64,000 bases of DNA, from the NCBI RefSeq assembly GCF_020731285.1, contig NZ_JAJFOW010000029.1:22916-86915 (forward strand), in the 5' to 3' direction. Source of the DNA: Cohnella baijiui (GTDB lineage Bacteria > Bacillota > Bacilli > Paenibacillales > Paenibacillaceae). The notes beneath the pieces are model-generated. The model did not search any database. It saw nothing but the letters and a program-made list of their open reading frames with translations, and had not been told where the DNA came from. Position numbers and translations under genes: made by a program. Of the stretch, positions 24,648 to 33,470 are shown piece after piece. Position 1 is the first letter of the stretch, and every line of letters starts with the position of its first letter.

Positions 24648-26231
24648 ATGACCGAATCTCGCAAGATTCCTTCTGCCGAAGAAGGAGAACGGATCGGGCT
24701 GCTCCTCGGGCGGCTCGTGCAATTCGTCCTGCAGCGGGGGCTGATCGACGCGCTGGACGCGGACGCTGCCCTGAACGCGCTGCTGGATCTGTACGGCCTG
24801 ACGGAGCCGGCCGAGGGCAGCGTTCCGTCCGAGACGCTGGAGAGCCCCACGTCCATCCTGGAGCCGCTGCTGGACGCCGCCGTGCGTCTCGGACTTACGG
24901 CCGACGACACGGTCACGAGCCGCGACCTGTTCGACGCCCGGATCATGGGGCTGCTCCTGCCGCGTCCTTCGGAGACGGCGGCGCGGTTCGAGGCGTTGGC
25001 GCGGGAACGGGGCGTAAGCGAGGCGACGGATTGGTTTTACCGCTTGAACGTCGACTCGAACTACATCCGCATGGACCGGATCCGCAAAAACGGCTACTGG
25101 CGACATCCGACTGCGGACGGGGAGATCGAAATCACGGTGAACCTGTCCAAGCCGGAAAAGGATCCGCGCGAGATCGCGCTGCTGAAGACGCTCCCGCCCG
25201 CCAAATATCCGAAGTGCCTCCTTTGCAAGGAAAACGTAGGCTACGCGGGACGGCCGGACCATCCGGCGCGGCAAAACCTGCGCATCCTCCCGCTGCGGCT
25301 GCAGGGGCAGCAATGGTTCTTTCAATACTCGCCGTACGTGTACTACAACGAGCACAGCATCATCTTTTGCGGCGAGCACGTACCGATGCGCATCTCGCCG
25401 GAGACGTTCGCGAGGCTGCTGGACTTCGTCGAGCAGTTCCCGCACTACTTCATCGGCTCGAATGCGGATCTGCCGATCGTGGGCGGCTCCATTCTGAACC
25501 ACGACCACTTCCAGGGCGGGCGACACGTGTTCCCGATGGAAGAGGCGCCGGTTTTCGCGTGGACGGCGCATGCGTCGGAGCCTGGCGTTCGCGGCGGCAT
25601 CGTGCGTTGGCCAATGTCCGTCCTGCGCCTGCGGGCGACGGACCGGGCGGCGCTGCTGCGCGTCGCCGAGCGGGTGTTGGCGGCTTGGCGGAGCTACAGC
25701 GACGCGTCGGCGGAGGTGCATGCGTTCACCGGCGACGTGCCGCACAACACGATCACGCCGATCGCGCGGATGCGCGACGACGGGGAGTACGAGCTTGATC
25801 TCGTGCTGCGCAACAATCGCGCGAGCGAGGAGCACCCGGACGGGATCTTTCACCCGCACCGGGAGCTGCATCACATCAAGAAGGAAAACATCGGCCTGAT
25901 CGAGGTGATGGGTCTCGCCGTGCTGCCGGGGCGGCTGCAGGACGAATTGGCCCAGGTGGCGGCCATTCTGACGGGGCGCTCGCCTTACGAGGCGGATGCG
26001 CTCGAAGATCCGGGCCATCCGCTGGCCAAGCATGCGGCGTGGATCGCCGAGCTCGTCCGGGCGCACGGCACGTCGCTGACCGAGCCGGAGGCAGAGGCGA
26101 CGCTGCGCGGCGCGGTGGGCGACAAGTTCCACGCCGTGCTGCGCGACGCCGGCGTGTTCAAGGCCGACGCCGCCGGCCAAGCGGCCTTCGGCCGGTTCCT
26201 GGCCGCGGTGGGCTTCGCGGAAGCGCGCTAG
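24648..26231 (+). CDS. galT: UDP-glucose--hexose-1-phosphate uridylyltransferase (class II GalT)
   Basis: 527 residues, the long Firmicutes form. Characteristic segments: LLLPRPSE, WFYRLNVDSNYIRMDRI, GRPDHPARQNLRI, ILNHDHFQGGRH with conserved histidines, and HPHRELHHIKKENIGLIEVM. It exchanges UMP between UDP-glucose and galactose 1-phosphate. It begins 42 bp after galE and completes the Leloir operon. No aldose epimerase (galM) or transporter lies nearby. Confidence 0.94.
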   Translation: MTESRKIPSAEEGERIGLLLGRLVQFVLQRGLIDALDADAALNALLDLYGLTEPAEGSVPSETLESPTSILEPLLDAAVRLGLTADDTVTSRDLFDARIMGLLLPRPSETAARFEALARERGVSEATDWFYRLNVDSNYIRMDRIRKNGYWRHPTADGEIEITVNLSKPEKDPREIALLKTLPPAKYPKCLLCKENVGYAGRPDHPARQNLRILPLRLQGQQWFFQYSPYVYYNEHSIIFCGEHVPMRISPETFARLLDFVEQFPHYFIGSNADLPIVGGSILNHDHFQGGRHVFPMEEAPVFAWTAHASEPGVRGGIVRWPMSVLRLRATDRAALLRVAERVLAAWRSYSDASAEVHAFTGDVPHNTITPIARMRDDGEYELDLVLRNNRASEEHPDGIFHPHRELHHIKKENIGLIEVMGLAVLPGRLQDELAQVAAILTGRSPYEADALEDPGHPLAKHAAWIAELVRAHGTSLTEPEAEATLRGAVGDKFHAVLRDAGVFKADAAGQAAFGRFLAAVGFAEAR

Positions 26232-26319
26232 GCGCGGGATACGAGCGCCGGTGTGCGGCGCGGCTGCGGGCGGCGCGGAAACGCGGCGTGTCGTAGCCAC
26301 GCGAGCTAGCTAGCGGCGG

Positions 26320-26500
26320 GAGATGTGCGGAAAATCCGCATAACTCAGGCACGCGGGGCGAAATTGTGCGAGAGAAGTGCGGAAAACCCGCATAACTCCG
26401 GCGCGCAAGGTGAAAATACGCGGGAGATGTGCGGAAAAACCGCATAACTCAGGTACGCGGGGCGAAATTGTGCGAGAGATGTGCGGAAAACCCGCATAAC
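26320..26500. repeat. 52-bp tandem array, four copies, GCGG-AAAA-CCGC core
   Basis: TGCGGAAAACCCGCATAACT cores begin at 26326, 26378, 26430 and 26482, exactly 52 bp apart. Each core is an inverted repeat TGCGG-AAAA-CCGCA (or close). Spacer sequences of alternate copies resemble each other (GCGGGGCGAAATTGTGCGAG). Downstream of galT, in a convergent gap. Confidence 0.9.
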
Positions 26501-26529
26501 TTATGTGGTCCTACGCACCTCAGCGTTTC

Positions 26530-26602
26530 GATCGTCGAAAAAATCGACTAAAGCCCGCTCAAAACGTGGTTGGCGATGAGAGATCGTCGAAAAAATCGAC
26601 CA
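26530..26602. repeat. Two-copy palindromic element spaced 52 bp
   Basis: GATCGTCGAAAAAATCGAC occurs at 26530 and again at 26582, 52 bp apart. Core GTCGA-AAAAA-TCGAC. It is unrelated in sequence to the neighbouring array but has the same step. Confidence 0.85.
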
Positions 26603-26645
26603 TCTCAAGCTCACCCGAGCATATGGACCTGCCGCACAGCAATAG

Positions 26646-26687
26646 AAAAGGACCGACCCTCGCTGCGTGCGATGGGAGGTCCTTTTT
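26646..26687. terminator. Intrinsic terminator between convergent genes
   Basis: AAAAGGACC .. CCCTCGC pairs imperfectly with GCGATGGG .. GGTCCTTTT, followed by TT. It is placed to stop galT readthrough and the DUF1128 gene. Confidence 0.75.
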
Positions 26688-26735
26688 TAAGTAATAAAGC
26701 TGAACGCTTAAACGCAAACGGTCGAAACCGACGCA

Positions 26736-26957
26736 TCAACCCCGCAGTTTGCCGAGCTCCGACACCAGCGCCTCGACCTCGCTGATGCTGAAGCGCTCCT
26801 TGGAGGCGACCATGTCGTAGATGTCTTTGATGTCCTCGTATTTGTCGACGCTGAAGTGCGAAGCCTGCATCGCAGCACCCGACGCCATGCGGAGCTTCGT
26901 CTTGATCGCCTCGATCATGTATTCCACGTTCGCTTGCGTAGGTTGGGATAAATCCAT
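26736..26957 (-). CDS. DUF1128 / UPF0435 family protein (YfkK-like)
   Basis: 73 residues, helical: NVEYMIEAIKTKLRMASGAA .. YEDIKDIYDMVASKERFSIS .. ELGKLRG. This matches the small UPF0435 family of Bacillales in length and pattern. Function unknown. AAGGAAG lies before the ATG. Single gene between repeat arrays on both sides. Confidence 0.85.
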   Translation of the reverse strand: MDLSQPTQANVEYMIEAIKTKLRMASGAAMQASHFSVDKYEDIKDIYDMVASKERFSISEVEALVSELGKLRG

Positions 26958-27084
26958 GGATTCCGCTTCCTTTCAATGGGGATCTGGCCCCCATTGTACC
27001 ATAGGCAAGCAGGTTCGGCTAAACGCGTCCTTGGGTAAAGGAGAAAAACTCGCCATCACGCCGGCTGCGCCGAGGTTGGGTACA

Positions 27085-27358
27085 TAGGATCGCCGGAGTT
27101 GGAGAAAGCGCAGATAGCCGTAGTTGGAGAAGAAGCGGATCGCCGAAATAGGAGAAGGCGCAGAACGCCGTAGTTGGAGAAAGCGCGGATTGCCAGGGCT
27201 GGAGAAGAAATGGATCACCTAAGTTGGAGAAGGTTCGGAACGCTGAAGTTGGGGAAAGTGCGGATCTCTCGAAATTGAAAAGGCTGAACGCCGAAGTTGG
27301 AGAAAGCGTGGATCACCGAAGTTGAAGATGGCGCGGCCCGCCGAAGTTGGAGAAGTCA
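27085..27358. repeat. 25-bp tandem array, about eleven copies
   Basis: CCGAAGTTGGAGAAAGCG-like units, with the TTGGAGAA core starting at 27099, 27124, 27149, 27174, 27199, 27224, 27249, 27275, 27297, 27322 and 27347. The step is 25 bp throughout, apart from one 26- and one 22-bp interval. It lies in the divergent gap upstream of yyaC, about 140 bp before that gene's start. Confidence 0.9.
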
Positions 27359-27496
27359 CGGCGGAGCTGGGCTGCGGAATGGATTCGTCCGTAGGAAACG
27401 GCGTAACACCATCCGCCCCCGAGGCAGTTGGCGTTGCGGTGCGAGGCGTGATACATTGATAGCGACAAATGCTTGCGAAGGAGCTGTGCCCGCGCC

Positions 27497-28039
27497 GTGA
27501 ACCCTCTCTCCAGCCGTCCGGCGGCCGTCGATGCCGTCGAGCTCGCGACGTTTTTCGCGGGACTTGCGTCGAAGTGCGATCTGGCGGATCTCACGTTCGT
27601 CTGCATCGGCACCGACCGCTCCACCGGCGATAGCCTCGGCCCCTGGGTCGGCACGCTGCTCGAGGAGCGCGGCTTCCCGCGCGTCGTCGGCACGCTGCGC
27701 GAGCCATGCGACGCCGACAGGCTGGCCGAAGCGGTCGCCGCCCTGCCGCCCGAAGCGACGATCGTTGCCGTCGACGCTTGCTTGGGCCGACCCGAGAATG
27801 TAGGGCGCTATCTGCTCTCCGAAGGTCCGCTCGTGCCAGCCCGATCGGTCGGACGCCCGTTCCCTGCGATCGGCGATTACAGCATCGCGGCCGTTGTGAA
27901 TGCCGTCAGCCCCAAACCCTATTGGACGCTGCAGACGACCTCGCTTTACCGCGTAATGGGCATGGCGCGCCAGATCGCGGATGCTGCGGCGGCTTATTTG
28001 TGTCTGCCGGACGTCATTAGGTACAATAAAGAAACTTAA
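27497..28039 (+). CDS. yyaC: Spore protein YyaC (DUF1256)
   Basis: 180 residues from the chosen GTG. Contains TFVCIGTDRSTGDSLGPWVG (about 40-59) and IVAVDACLGRPENVGRY, typical of YyaC, a sporulation protein with a fold like germination protease/hydrogenase maturation protease; DCxG-like acidic residues are present. AAGGAG lies 13 nt upstream of the GTG, so the start is tentative (a TTG at 27473 is the outer limit). It supports a spore-forming host. Confidence 0.85.
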   Translation: MNPLSSRPAAVDAVELATFFAGLASKCDLADLTFVCIGTDRSTGDSLGPWVGTLLEERGFPRVVGTLREPCDADRLAEAVAALPPEATIVAVDACLGRPENVGRYLLSEGPLVPARSVGRPFPAIGDYSIAAVVNAVSPKPYWTLQTTSLYRVMGMARQIADAAAAYLCLPDVIRYNKET

Positions 28040-28061
28040 TATGGAAGGAAGTGCGACAGCG

Positions 28062-28874
28062 ATGAAATCCCGACAACTCACCTTGGCCAACGGTCTGAAC
28101 GTGGCCTTCGCCGATGAAGGACAAGGCGCGCCGGTGCTTCTGCTGCACGGCTATTGCGGAAGCCGCTATTACTGGGAGGACGTGTGGGCCAAGTTGGCGC
28201 CCCACGGTCGCCTCATCGCGCCCGACGCACGCGGACACGGCGAGACCGCCGCAACGGAAGGCGCGTACCCGATGGAGCAGCTGGCGGAAGACGCGGTTCA
28301 GCTGCTGGACGCTTTGGGCATCCGCCAAGCTTACGTGCTCGGCCACTCGATGGGCGGCTATACGGCACTGGCGATCGCCGAACGGTTCCCCGATCGGCTC
28401 GCCGGCATCGGTCTGCTGCACTCCACGACCTTTCCGGACGATGAGACGGGCAAGGCGAACCGAGACAAAGTCGCGATGCGCGTCGCCGAAGAGGGCATTA
28501 AAGGACATATCGCGGACCTGATTCCCAAGCTGTTCGCGCCCGCCCATCGGGACGCGATGCCGGGGAAGGTCGATCGCGCGCTGGAGATCGGCTATGCGAC
28601 GTCGCCGCTCGGCGCGATCGGCGGCGCCCTCGGGATGAAGGCGCGGCCCGACCGCAAGCGCGTGCTGGAGGAGACGGCGCTGCCCGTGCTGCTGCTGGCC
28701 GGCGAGTCGGACGGCGTCATCGGGCCGGAGAAGCGGTTCCCCGTCGATGGCCCGAAGGTGACGCGGTCGTTGCTCGCCGGAGCGGGTCATATGGGGATGT
28801 ACGAAGCGCCCGAAGCGTTCGCCGAGTCCGTTATCGCGTACCTGAAGGCAGCGGAAGGGGCTGCCCATGCATGA
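28062..28874 (+). CDS. Alpha/beta hydrolase
   Basis: 270 residues. Oxyanion segment LLLHGYCGSRYYW, nucleophile elbow GHSMGGYTA (Ser about 97), acid residue probably in LAGESDGVI, and His in GAGHMGMYEAP. The fold covers esterases, haloperoxidase-like and other hydrolases; the substrate cannot be inferred. TTGTGT-18 bp-TACAAT just upstream is a plausible promoter. It overlaps the next gene by 8 bp and starts a three-gene unit. Confidence 0.9.
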   Translation: MKSRQLTLANGLNVAFADEGQGAPVLLLHGYCGSRYYWEDVWAKLAPHGRLIAPDARGHGETAATEGAYPMEQLAEDAVQLLDALGIRQAYVLGHSMGGYTALAIAERFPDRLAGIGLLHSTTFPDDETGKANRDKVAMRVAEEGIKGHIADLIPKLFAPAHRDAMPGKVDRALEIGYATSPLGAIGGALGMKARPDRKRVLEETALPVLLLAGESDGVIGPEKRFPVDGPKVTRSLLAGAGHMGMYEAPEAFAESVIAYLKAAEGAAHA

Positions 28875-29529
28875 CCGCGATTATCTGATGCGGCTCATCA
28901 ACCAGATGTCGGTTGCTTTCGGGCAGCTGATGGGCTTGAAGGAGCAAAAGAAGCACGAAGAGGCGATCGTGCACATCGACGAATTTTTGAGCCGCGAGCT
29001 GCGGCTGCGGGCGAGGCTCGCGCTGGGCTTGTCCGACAAGGATCTACTGGCGATGTTTTCGACGGGCGGCGTGCCGAATGCCGAGTCGGTGGCGATCATC
29101 GCTTCCTTTCTACAGGAGGAAGGGGATCTGCTGCGCGAGCTCGGCCGGGAGGAGGAGAGCGTGCCGCGCTACGAGAAGGCGCTGCGCCTCATGCTGTACG
29201 TGCTGCGCGTGAGCGGGCCGGTCGAAGGGCTGCGCTTGGAAGAACGCGCGGGCGCGCTGTTCGCGGCGCTCGCATCGGAACGGTGCACGGCCGAGACGAG
29301 ACGCGCCATGTGGGCGTGGCAAGAGCACGAAGGCCGCTATGCCGAGGCCGAGGACTTGCTGTACGACCTGCGTGAGGACGGGGCGGTATCCCCCGAGGAA
29401 GGCTATGATTTTTACGATCGCTTGGAGCGGCTCGCCGACGAGGCGCTGACTTCGGGCGAGCTGACGCGCGACGAGCTGCGCGACGGACGAAGACAATGGC
29501 AACTGCTGACGGGAGAGACGGCTTCATGA
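28867..29529 (+). CDS. Uncharacterised helical protein (DUF6483-like)
   Basis: 220 residues, almost entirely helical with TPR-like character (EEAIVHIDEFLSRELRLRAR, ELGREEESVPRYEKALRLML). It starts with MHDRDYLMRLINQMSVAFGQ. It resembles Firmicutes proteins grouped as DUF6483, but I rely on general appearance only. It overlaps the upstream hydrolase gene and shares an ATGA overlap with the methyltransferase gene, so expression is coupled. Confidence 0.75.
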   Translation: MHDRDYLMRLINQMSVAFGQLMGLKEQKKHEEAIVHIDEFLSRELRLRARLALGLSDKDLLAMFSTGGVPNAESVAIIASFLQEEGDLLRELGREEESVPRYEKALRLMLYVLRVSGPVEGLRLEERAGALFAALASERCTAETRRAMWAWQEHEGRYAEAEDLLYDLREDGAVSPEEGYDFYDRLERLADEALTSGELTRDELRDGRRQWQLLTGETAS

Positions 29530-30728
29530 GCTTGAAAACGATGGACGGCGACTTGGAAACGGTGCTGCGAACTGAGGTGGAAGAAGGCCGCTTGCTGCAA
29601 GCGACGCTGAGCCAGCCTCGACGCAAGGATGCCGAAGTGGCGCGCAAAGTATCCGTGCGCCCCATTCGCTTAAAGGACGGATTGCACTATCAATTCGAGC
29701 GCCAGCTCGGGAACAAAGCGTATCATGACAATCTGGCGCCCGCGGCGGCGAAGGAAAAGATCGCCCGGTTGCTCGCGGACGACTACCGGCAGGCGCTGCT
29801 GAAGACGCCCGAGGCGGACATTCAGGTGCTGATCAGCAAAAAGGGCAAGCCTGCGCTGCTGCGCGGCGCCCCCACATCCCGGGCAGCGGGGACGGCCTCC
29901 GATGTCCCATCGCATAACCGGACCAAGTCTTACATCCTTCCGGAAGGCGAGCCGGTTCCGTTTTTGGAGGCGCTCGGCGTCATGACGCCGGAAGGCAAAG
30001 TCGTCAAAGCGAAGTACGACAAGTTCCGGCAGATCAACCGATTTCTCGAAATGGTCGCCGACGTCGTGCCTCATTTGCCCCAAGAACGCGAGCTGACGAT
30101 CGTCGACTTCGGGTGCGGCAAGTCCTATTTGACCTTCGCGCTCTATCATCTGCTGGCTGTCAAAGAGCGCCGGGACGTCAACATCATCGGACTCGATCTG
30201 AAAGCCGACGTCATCGAGACGTGCGGCAGGCTGGCCGGCAAGCTCGGATGGGACAAGCTGAAGTTCGCGGTGGGAGACATTTCGCAGTACGGCGGTTCGG
30301 AAGCGGTCGACATGGTCGTTACGCTCCATGCCTGCGATACGGCGACCGACGCGGCGCTGCTGCAAGCGATCGGCTGGCAGGCGTCGGTCATTCTATCGGT
30401 CCCCTGCTGCCAGCACGAACTGTTCGGGCAAATCTCGCAGCCTCTCCTGAAGCCGCTGCTCAAGCACGGTCTGCTGAAGGAACGGTTCGCAGCGCTCGCG
30501 ACCGACGCCGTTCGGGCGCAGCTCCTTGATCTGTCCGGCTACCGCACGCAGCTGCTGGAGTTCATCGACATGGCTCATACGCCCAAAAACTTGCTCATTC
30601 GCGCCGTTCGCACCGGGCAGGCGCCATCCCCCGAAGCGGTGCGGGAATACGAGGCGTTTCGCGATTTTCTCTCGATTGCCCCTTTTATGGAGCGGAATTC
30701 TAAAGAGTCTTTTAAAAACGACCGGTAG
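29526..30728 (+). CDS. SAM-dependent methyltransferase (Methyltransf_32 / METTL25-like)
   Basis: About 400 residues. An N-terminal domain of about 130 residues (QPRRKDAEVARKVSVRPIRL) precedes a class I methyltransferase domain: IVDFGCGKSYLTFALYHLL (motif I), IIGLDLKADVIETC (motif II), VTLHACDTATDAAL and VPCCQHEL. The last two match the Methyltransf_32 group, which includes proposed RNA- or protein-modifying enzymes. The ATG at 29526 overlaps the previous stop. Substrate unknown. Confidence 0.85.
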   Translation: MSLKTMDGDLETVLRTEVEEGRLLQATLSQPRRKDAEVARKVSVRPIRLKDGLHYQFERQLGNKAYHDNLAPAAAKEKIARLLADDYRQALLKTPEADIQVLISKKGKPALLRGAPTSRAAGTASDVPSHNRTKSYILPEGEPVPFLEALGVMTPEGKVVKAKYDKFRQINRFLEMVADVVPHLPQERELTIVDFGCGKSYLTFALYHLLAVKERRDVNIIGLDLKADVIETCGRLAGKLGWDKLKFAVGDISQYGGSEAVDMVVTLHACDTATDAALLQAIGWQASVILSVPCCQHELFGQISQPLLKPLLKHGLLKERFAALATDAVRAQLLDLSGYRTQLLEFIDMAHTPKNLLIRAVRTGQAPSPEAVREYEAFRDFLSIAPFMERNSKESFKNDR

Positions 30729-30741
30729 CAACAAGTTCATG

Positions 30742-30771
30742 TTGTCGAAAAAAACCATACTATGGTAGAAT
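30742..30771 (+). promoter_or_regulatory. Sigma-A-type promoter of the diguanylate cyclase genes
   Basis: TTGTCG - 18 bp - TAGAAT, about 57 bp before the chosen start of the 7TM-GGDEF gene. Confidence 0.55.
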
Positions 30772-30827
30772 AAAGCAATTAAGTCCCGGGCGTTTAGGGG
30801 CCGTTGATACGTGAAAAGGTGAGCCGT

Positions 30828-32486
30828 TTGGGATTTCTCCGGCCTGACTTTCTTCTCTTTATCTGTCTCTTTGCGCTGTTCGTTAGCGTCGTTGCCCTTC
30901 ATCGGATAAGTCAGACGCACAAAGTTTATTTGGCGTTTCACTTCGTCATGATGCTGTGGCCTTTGGGACAGTTCGCGGTTCGGACGACCGATTTTCCCGA
31001 CTTTCAGCTCTTCTACCTCAACCTGTCTTTCGTGGCCTTGTCCCTGCTGGGGCCGGGGTGGCTGATTTTCGTCCTTTTCCTCACCCAGCGTTCCCATCAG
31101 CTCCGGTCCTGGCGGTTGGGCGTTTGCCTGGCGCCTGCGCTCGTCTGCGTGGCGTCGGTCGTCTGGAATCCTGGTCACGCTTTCCTGAAGCCCGTAGACG
31201 GCATGTACGATCAACGGGAATACGGAACGCTCTTCTGGCTGCTCACGCTGGTGCAGTTCGCTTACTTTTTCTACGCACTCATCAACATGTTCCAAGCGAT
31301 CCGCACCGTTCGAACCTCGAACGAGCGCAAGCAGCTCGCCACGACACTCGTGGGCATGTTCGTGCTGACGCTGTTCGCCGCCATCGATCTCATGGTGAAC
31401 GTGCTATTGTCCGACTGGCTGCCGATCATTCCCGGATTGATGTCGCTCGGCATTTTGCTCTCCGATATTTGCTTCGTCGTGGCGATCTATCGCTATGGGA
31501 TGTTCGATATTCTCAGTATGGCGCAGCGGGACCTCTTTCACCATATCGCGATCGGCATCGTCGTCGTAGACGAAAACGGCAAAGTGCTCGAAGTCAATCG
31601 TGGCGCCGCTCCTTTTTTCCGGCTGTCCAAGGGAGACCGCTTCGAGATGGAAAAGTACTTGTCGCCCCTGCAGATGCAAGGAGAGGTCAACGAGTTTCTT
31701 TACCGATACCGGCATCATCCCGGCGAGCGGATGCGGACCGAAATTACGCTCGGCGAGAGCGGGCGCCACGTCTCCATCCAGATCTCCCCCGTGCTCGATC
31801 ACGTGAGGCAGGCGATCGGACGCGTCATTACGTTCCACGACGTGACCGAGCTGCGCAAGCTGGTCGACGAGATGAACCGCAAAAACGAAGCGCTCCACGA
31901 ACGCAATCTCGAGCTCATCGCCATTCAGGAAGAGCTGTTCCGCGTCAATCAGAAGCTCGAGCAGATGGCGGTCACCGACAGCTTGACAGGCTGCTACAAT
32001 CGCCGATTCCTCATGAACCAGCTCGAGCACGAGGTGCTGCTGAACGCGCGGCACCGCGTTCCATTCTCGGTATTCCTGTTCGACATCGACTATTTCAAGC
32101 AGATCAACGATCGCTACGGCCACGTCATCGGCGACGAAGTGATCCGGGCCACGAGCGACGCCGTCCGGTCTCAGCTGAGGCGCACCGATATTTTCGCCCG
32201 TTACGGCGGCGAGGAATTTACCGTCTACCTGCCGCATACGAACCGTCAGCAGGCCGAAGTGCTGGCTCAGCGGATCATGCAGGCTGTTTCGGACAACGTG
32301 GTGCAAGCGGGCGAAGAACGGGTAAGCATCACCATCAGCATGGGGATCGTTTCCGAAGAGCAGGACGCCCTCTACATCGACAACGTGAAAGAATACTTGC
32401 GGGAACTGTTCTCCAGAGCGGACGCCGCGCTTTATATCGCCAAGAACGAAGGACGAAACCGGGTCGTCTACGCGCAGAGCGGTTAA
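30828..32486 (+). CDS. 7TM-PAS-GGDEF diguanylate cyclase
   Basis: 552 residues. Seven membrane helices (about 5-225) resembling the 7TM sensor found in histidine kinases, a PAS domain (about 240-350; AIGIVVVDENGKVLEVNRGA), a coiled coil (MNRKNEALHERNLELIAIQE) and a GGDEF domain. The signature is YGGEEF, with an intact inhibitory I-site RRTD five residues before it, so c-di-GMP synthesis with product inhibition is expected. The start is the TTG at 30828, preceded by AAGGTGAG; a TTG at 30804 is in frame. Followed by a second cyclase gene. Confidence 0.88.
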   Translation: MGFLRPDFLLFICLFALFVSVVALHRISQTHKVYLAFHFVMMLWPLGQFAVRTTDFPDFQLFYLNLSFVALSLLGPGWLIFVLFLTQRSHQLRSWRLGVCLAPALVCVASVVWNPGHAFLKPVDGMYDQREYGTLFWLLTLVQFAYFFYALINMFQAIRTVRTSNERKQLATTLVGMFVLTLFAAIDLMVNVLLSDWLPIIPGLMSLGILLSDICFVVAIYRYGMFDILSMAQRDLFHHIAIGIVVVDENGKVLEVNRGAAPFFRLSKGDRFEMEKYLSPLQMQGEVNEFLYRYRHHPGERMRTEITLGESGRHVSIQISPVLDHVRQAIGRVITFHDVTELRKLVDEMNRKNEALHERNLELIAIQEELFRVNQKLEQMAVTDSLTGCYNRRFLMNQLEHEVLLNARHRVPFSVFLFDIDYFKQINDRYGHVIGDEVIRATSDAVRSQLRRTDIFARYGGEEFTVYLPHTNRQQAEVLAQRIMQAVSDNVVQAGEERVSITISMGIVSEEQDALYIDNVKEYLRELFSRADAALYIAKNEGRNRVVYAQSG

Positions 32487-32519
32487 AACCGGACAAGCCA
32501 AAGGAGAGGAGGGCGGCAT

Positions 32520-33206
32520 TTGGAGCGAATGGGCGGCATTCTCGGCATGGCGTTGGCCAGCGGCATTTGCACGGCCGTGGTTTTGACGCTTGCGATCTCG
32601 CACGGCCACACTTTGCCCCTGCCATCCGACCTGTGGATTGGCGCGGGGTTCGCTTCCGTCCTTTATCCGCTAGGCTGGTCGCTGGGCAGACAGTACGACC
32701 GGATGAAGCACCGCGCAGAGCGCGACAGCCTGACAGGGGCGTTTAATCGGGGATTCGTCGCCCGCTGCTACCCCGCGCTCGCCAAGCGGGCCGCACACGC
32801 GCAGAAGCGCTTCGCCGTTGCGCTCATCGACGTGAACGACTTCAAGGCGATCAACGATGTCCATGGACATCGCACGGGAGACCTGGCTTTGCTCCGGCTG
32901 GCGGAGGCTCTTAGGTCCTGCACCCGCCGCGGGGAGATCGTCGGCCGCTGGGGCGGCGATGAATTTCTAGTTCTTTGTCCCTACGCCGAACGGGAGGAAC
33001 TCGAAGGACTGGAGCGGCTGATCGCGGACAAGCTCGAAAGCCTCTCCTCGCAGGAAGGACTGAAGCTTTCCATCTCGTTCGGGGCGGCCGTTTATCCCGG
33101 GGACGGACAGTCGCTGGACGCCCTCGCGGCGGCCGCGGACCGCTGCATGTACGAGAATAAAAGGCGCGCCAAAGCGCCCGCTCCTGCCCATCGGATGAAT
33201 GCCTAA
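32520..33206 (+). CDS. Small membrane-anchored GGDEF protein
   Basis: 228 residues: two N-terminal membrane helices (about 5-25 and 37-55) and a GGDEF domain with WGGDEF. The position of the I-site carries RRGE instead of RxxD, so feedback inhibition may be lost. The TTG start has a long purine-rich GGAGAGGAGG upstream. It lies 33 bp after the 7TM cyclase and 84 bp before a c-di-GMP riboswitch. Confidence 0.87.
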   Translation: MERMGGILGMALASGICTAVVLTLAISHGHTLPLPSDLWIGAGFASVLYPLGWSLGRQYDRMKHRAERDSLTGAFNRGFVARCYPALAKRAAHAQKRFAVALIDVNDFKAINDVHGHRTGDLALLRLAEALRSCTRRGEIVGRWGGDEFLVLCPYAEREELEGLERLIADKLESLSSQEGLKLSISFGAAVYPGDGQSLDALAAAADRCMYENKRRAKAPAPAHRMNA

Positions 33207-33235
33207 AGTCTTAGGTGGAACGTAGGTCTAGGGAC

Positions 33236-33264
33236 TTACGGATGATCGCAAAATATGGTAGAAT
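33236..33264 (+). promoter_or_regulatory. Probable promoter of the riboswitch transcript
   Basis: TTACGG - 17 bp - TAGAAT, ending about 25 bp before the aptamer. Confidence 0.45.
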
Positions 33265-33289
33265 CGAAGATATCGAAGCGGAAATCGAG

Positions 33290-33376
33290 CAACGATAAAG
33301 GCAAACTTGTCGAAAGGCAAGGACGCAAAGCCATAGGGTCTAATGTTCGCGAGAACAATGACAGCCTGGCCGCCGA
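33290..33376 (+). ncRNA. Class I c-di-GMP (GEMM) riboswitch aptamer
   Basis: Contains the hallmark order of GEMM-I RNAs: GGCAAAC, a helix capped by a GAAA tetraloop (CTTGTCGAAAGGCAAG), GGACGCAAAGCC, then GGGTCTAA, a second helix (TGTTC-GCGA-GAACA), and CAGCCTGGCCGCC closing the structure. It lies between a GGDEF gene and a PilZ gene and is followed by an intrinsic terminator, so ligand binding probably sets readthrough into the PilZ gene. Confidence 0.92.
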
Positions 33377-33403
33377 ACGCTTCCCGCTTGGGATCGTATG
33401 GTG

Positions 33404-33436
33404 AAGGCTGCTTCCGTCTCGGAATCGGCCTTTTTT
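33404..33436 (+). terminator. Riboswitch expression-platform terminator
   Basis: AAGGCTGCTTCCG pairs with CGGAATCGGCCTT (one mismatch), followed by TTTTTT. It is about 28 nt after the aptamer and 35-44 nt before the PilZ start. Confidence 0.8.
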
Positions 33437-33470
33437 CATATTAGACGAGCATGCGTAAGAGAAGGGATGG

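Noticed and set aside
24639..26300. Long minus-strand frame opposite galT, and a plus-strand alternative frame at 23909-25798
   Set aside because: Both are Arg/Gly/Ala-rich shadow frames; galE and galT motifs are unambiguous in the chosen frames.
26320..26500. Possible small CRISPR array (conserved 20-bp cores at a constant 52-bp step)
   Set aside because: The intervening sequences are related to each other rather than unique, copy number is four, no cas genes or leader are present, and similar arrays with other cores occur throughout the window.
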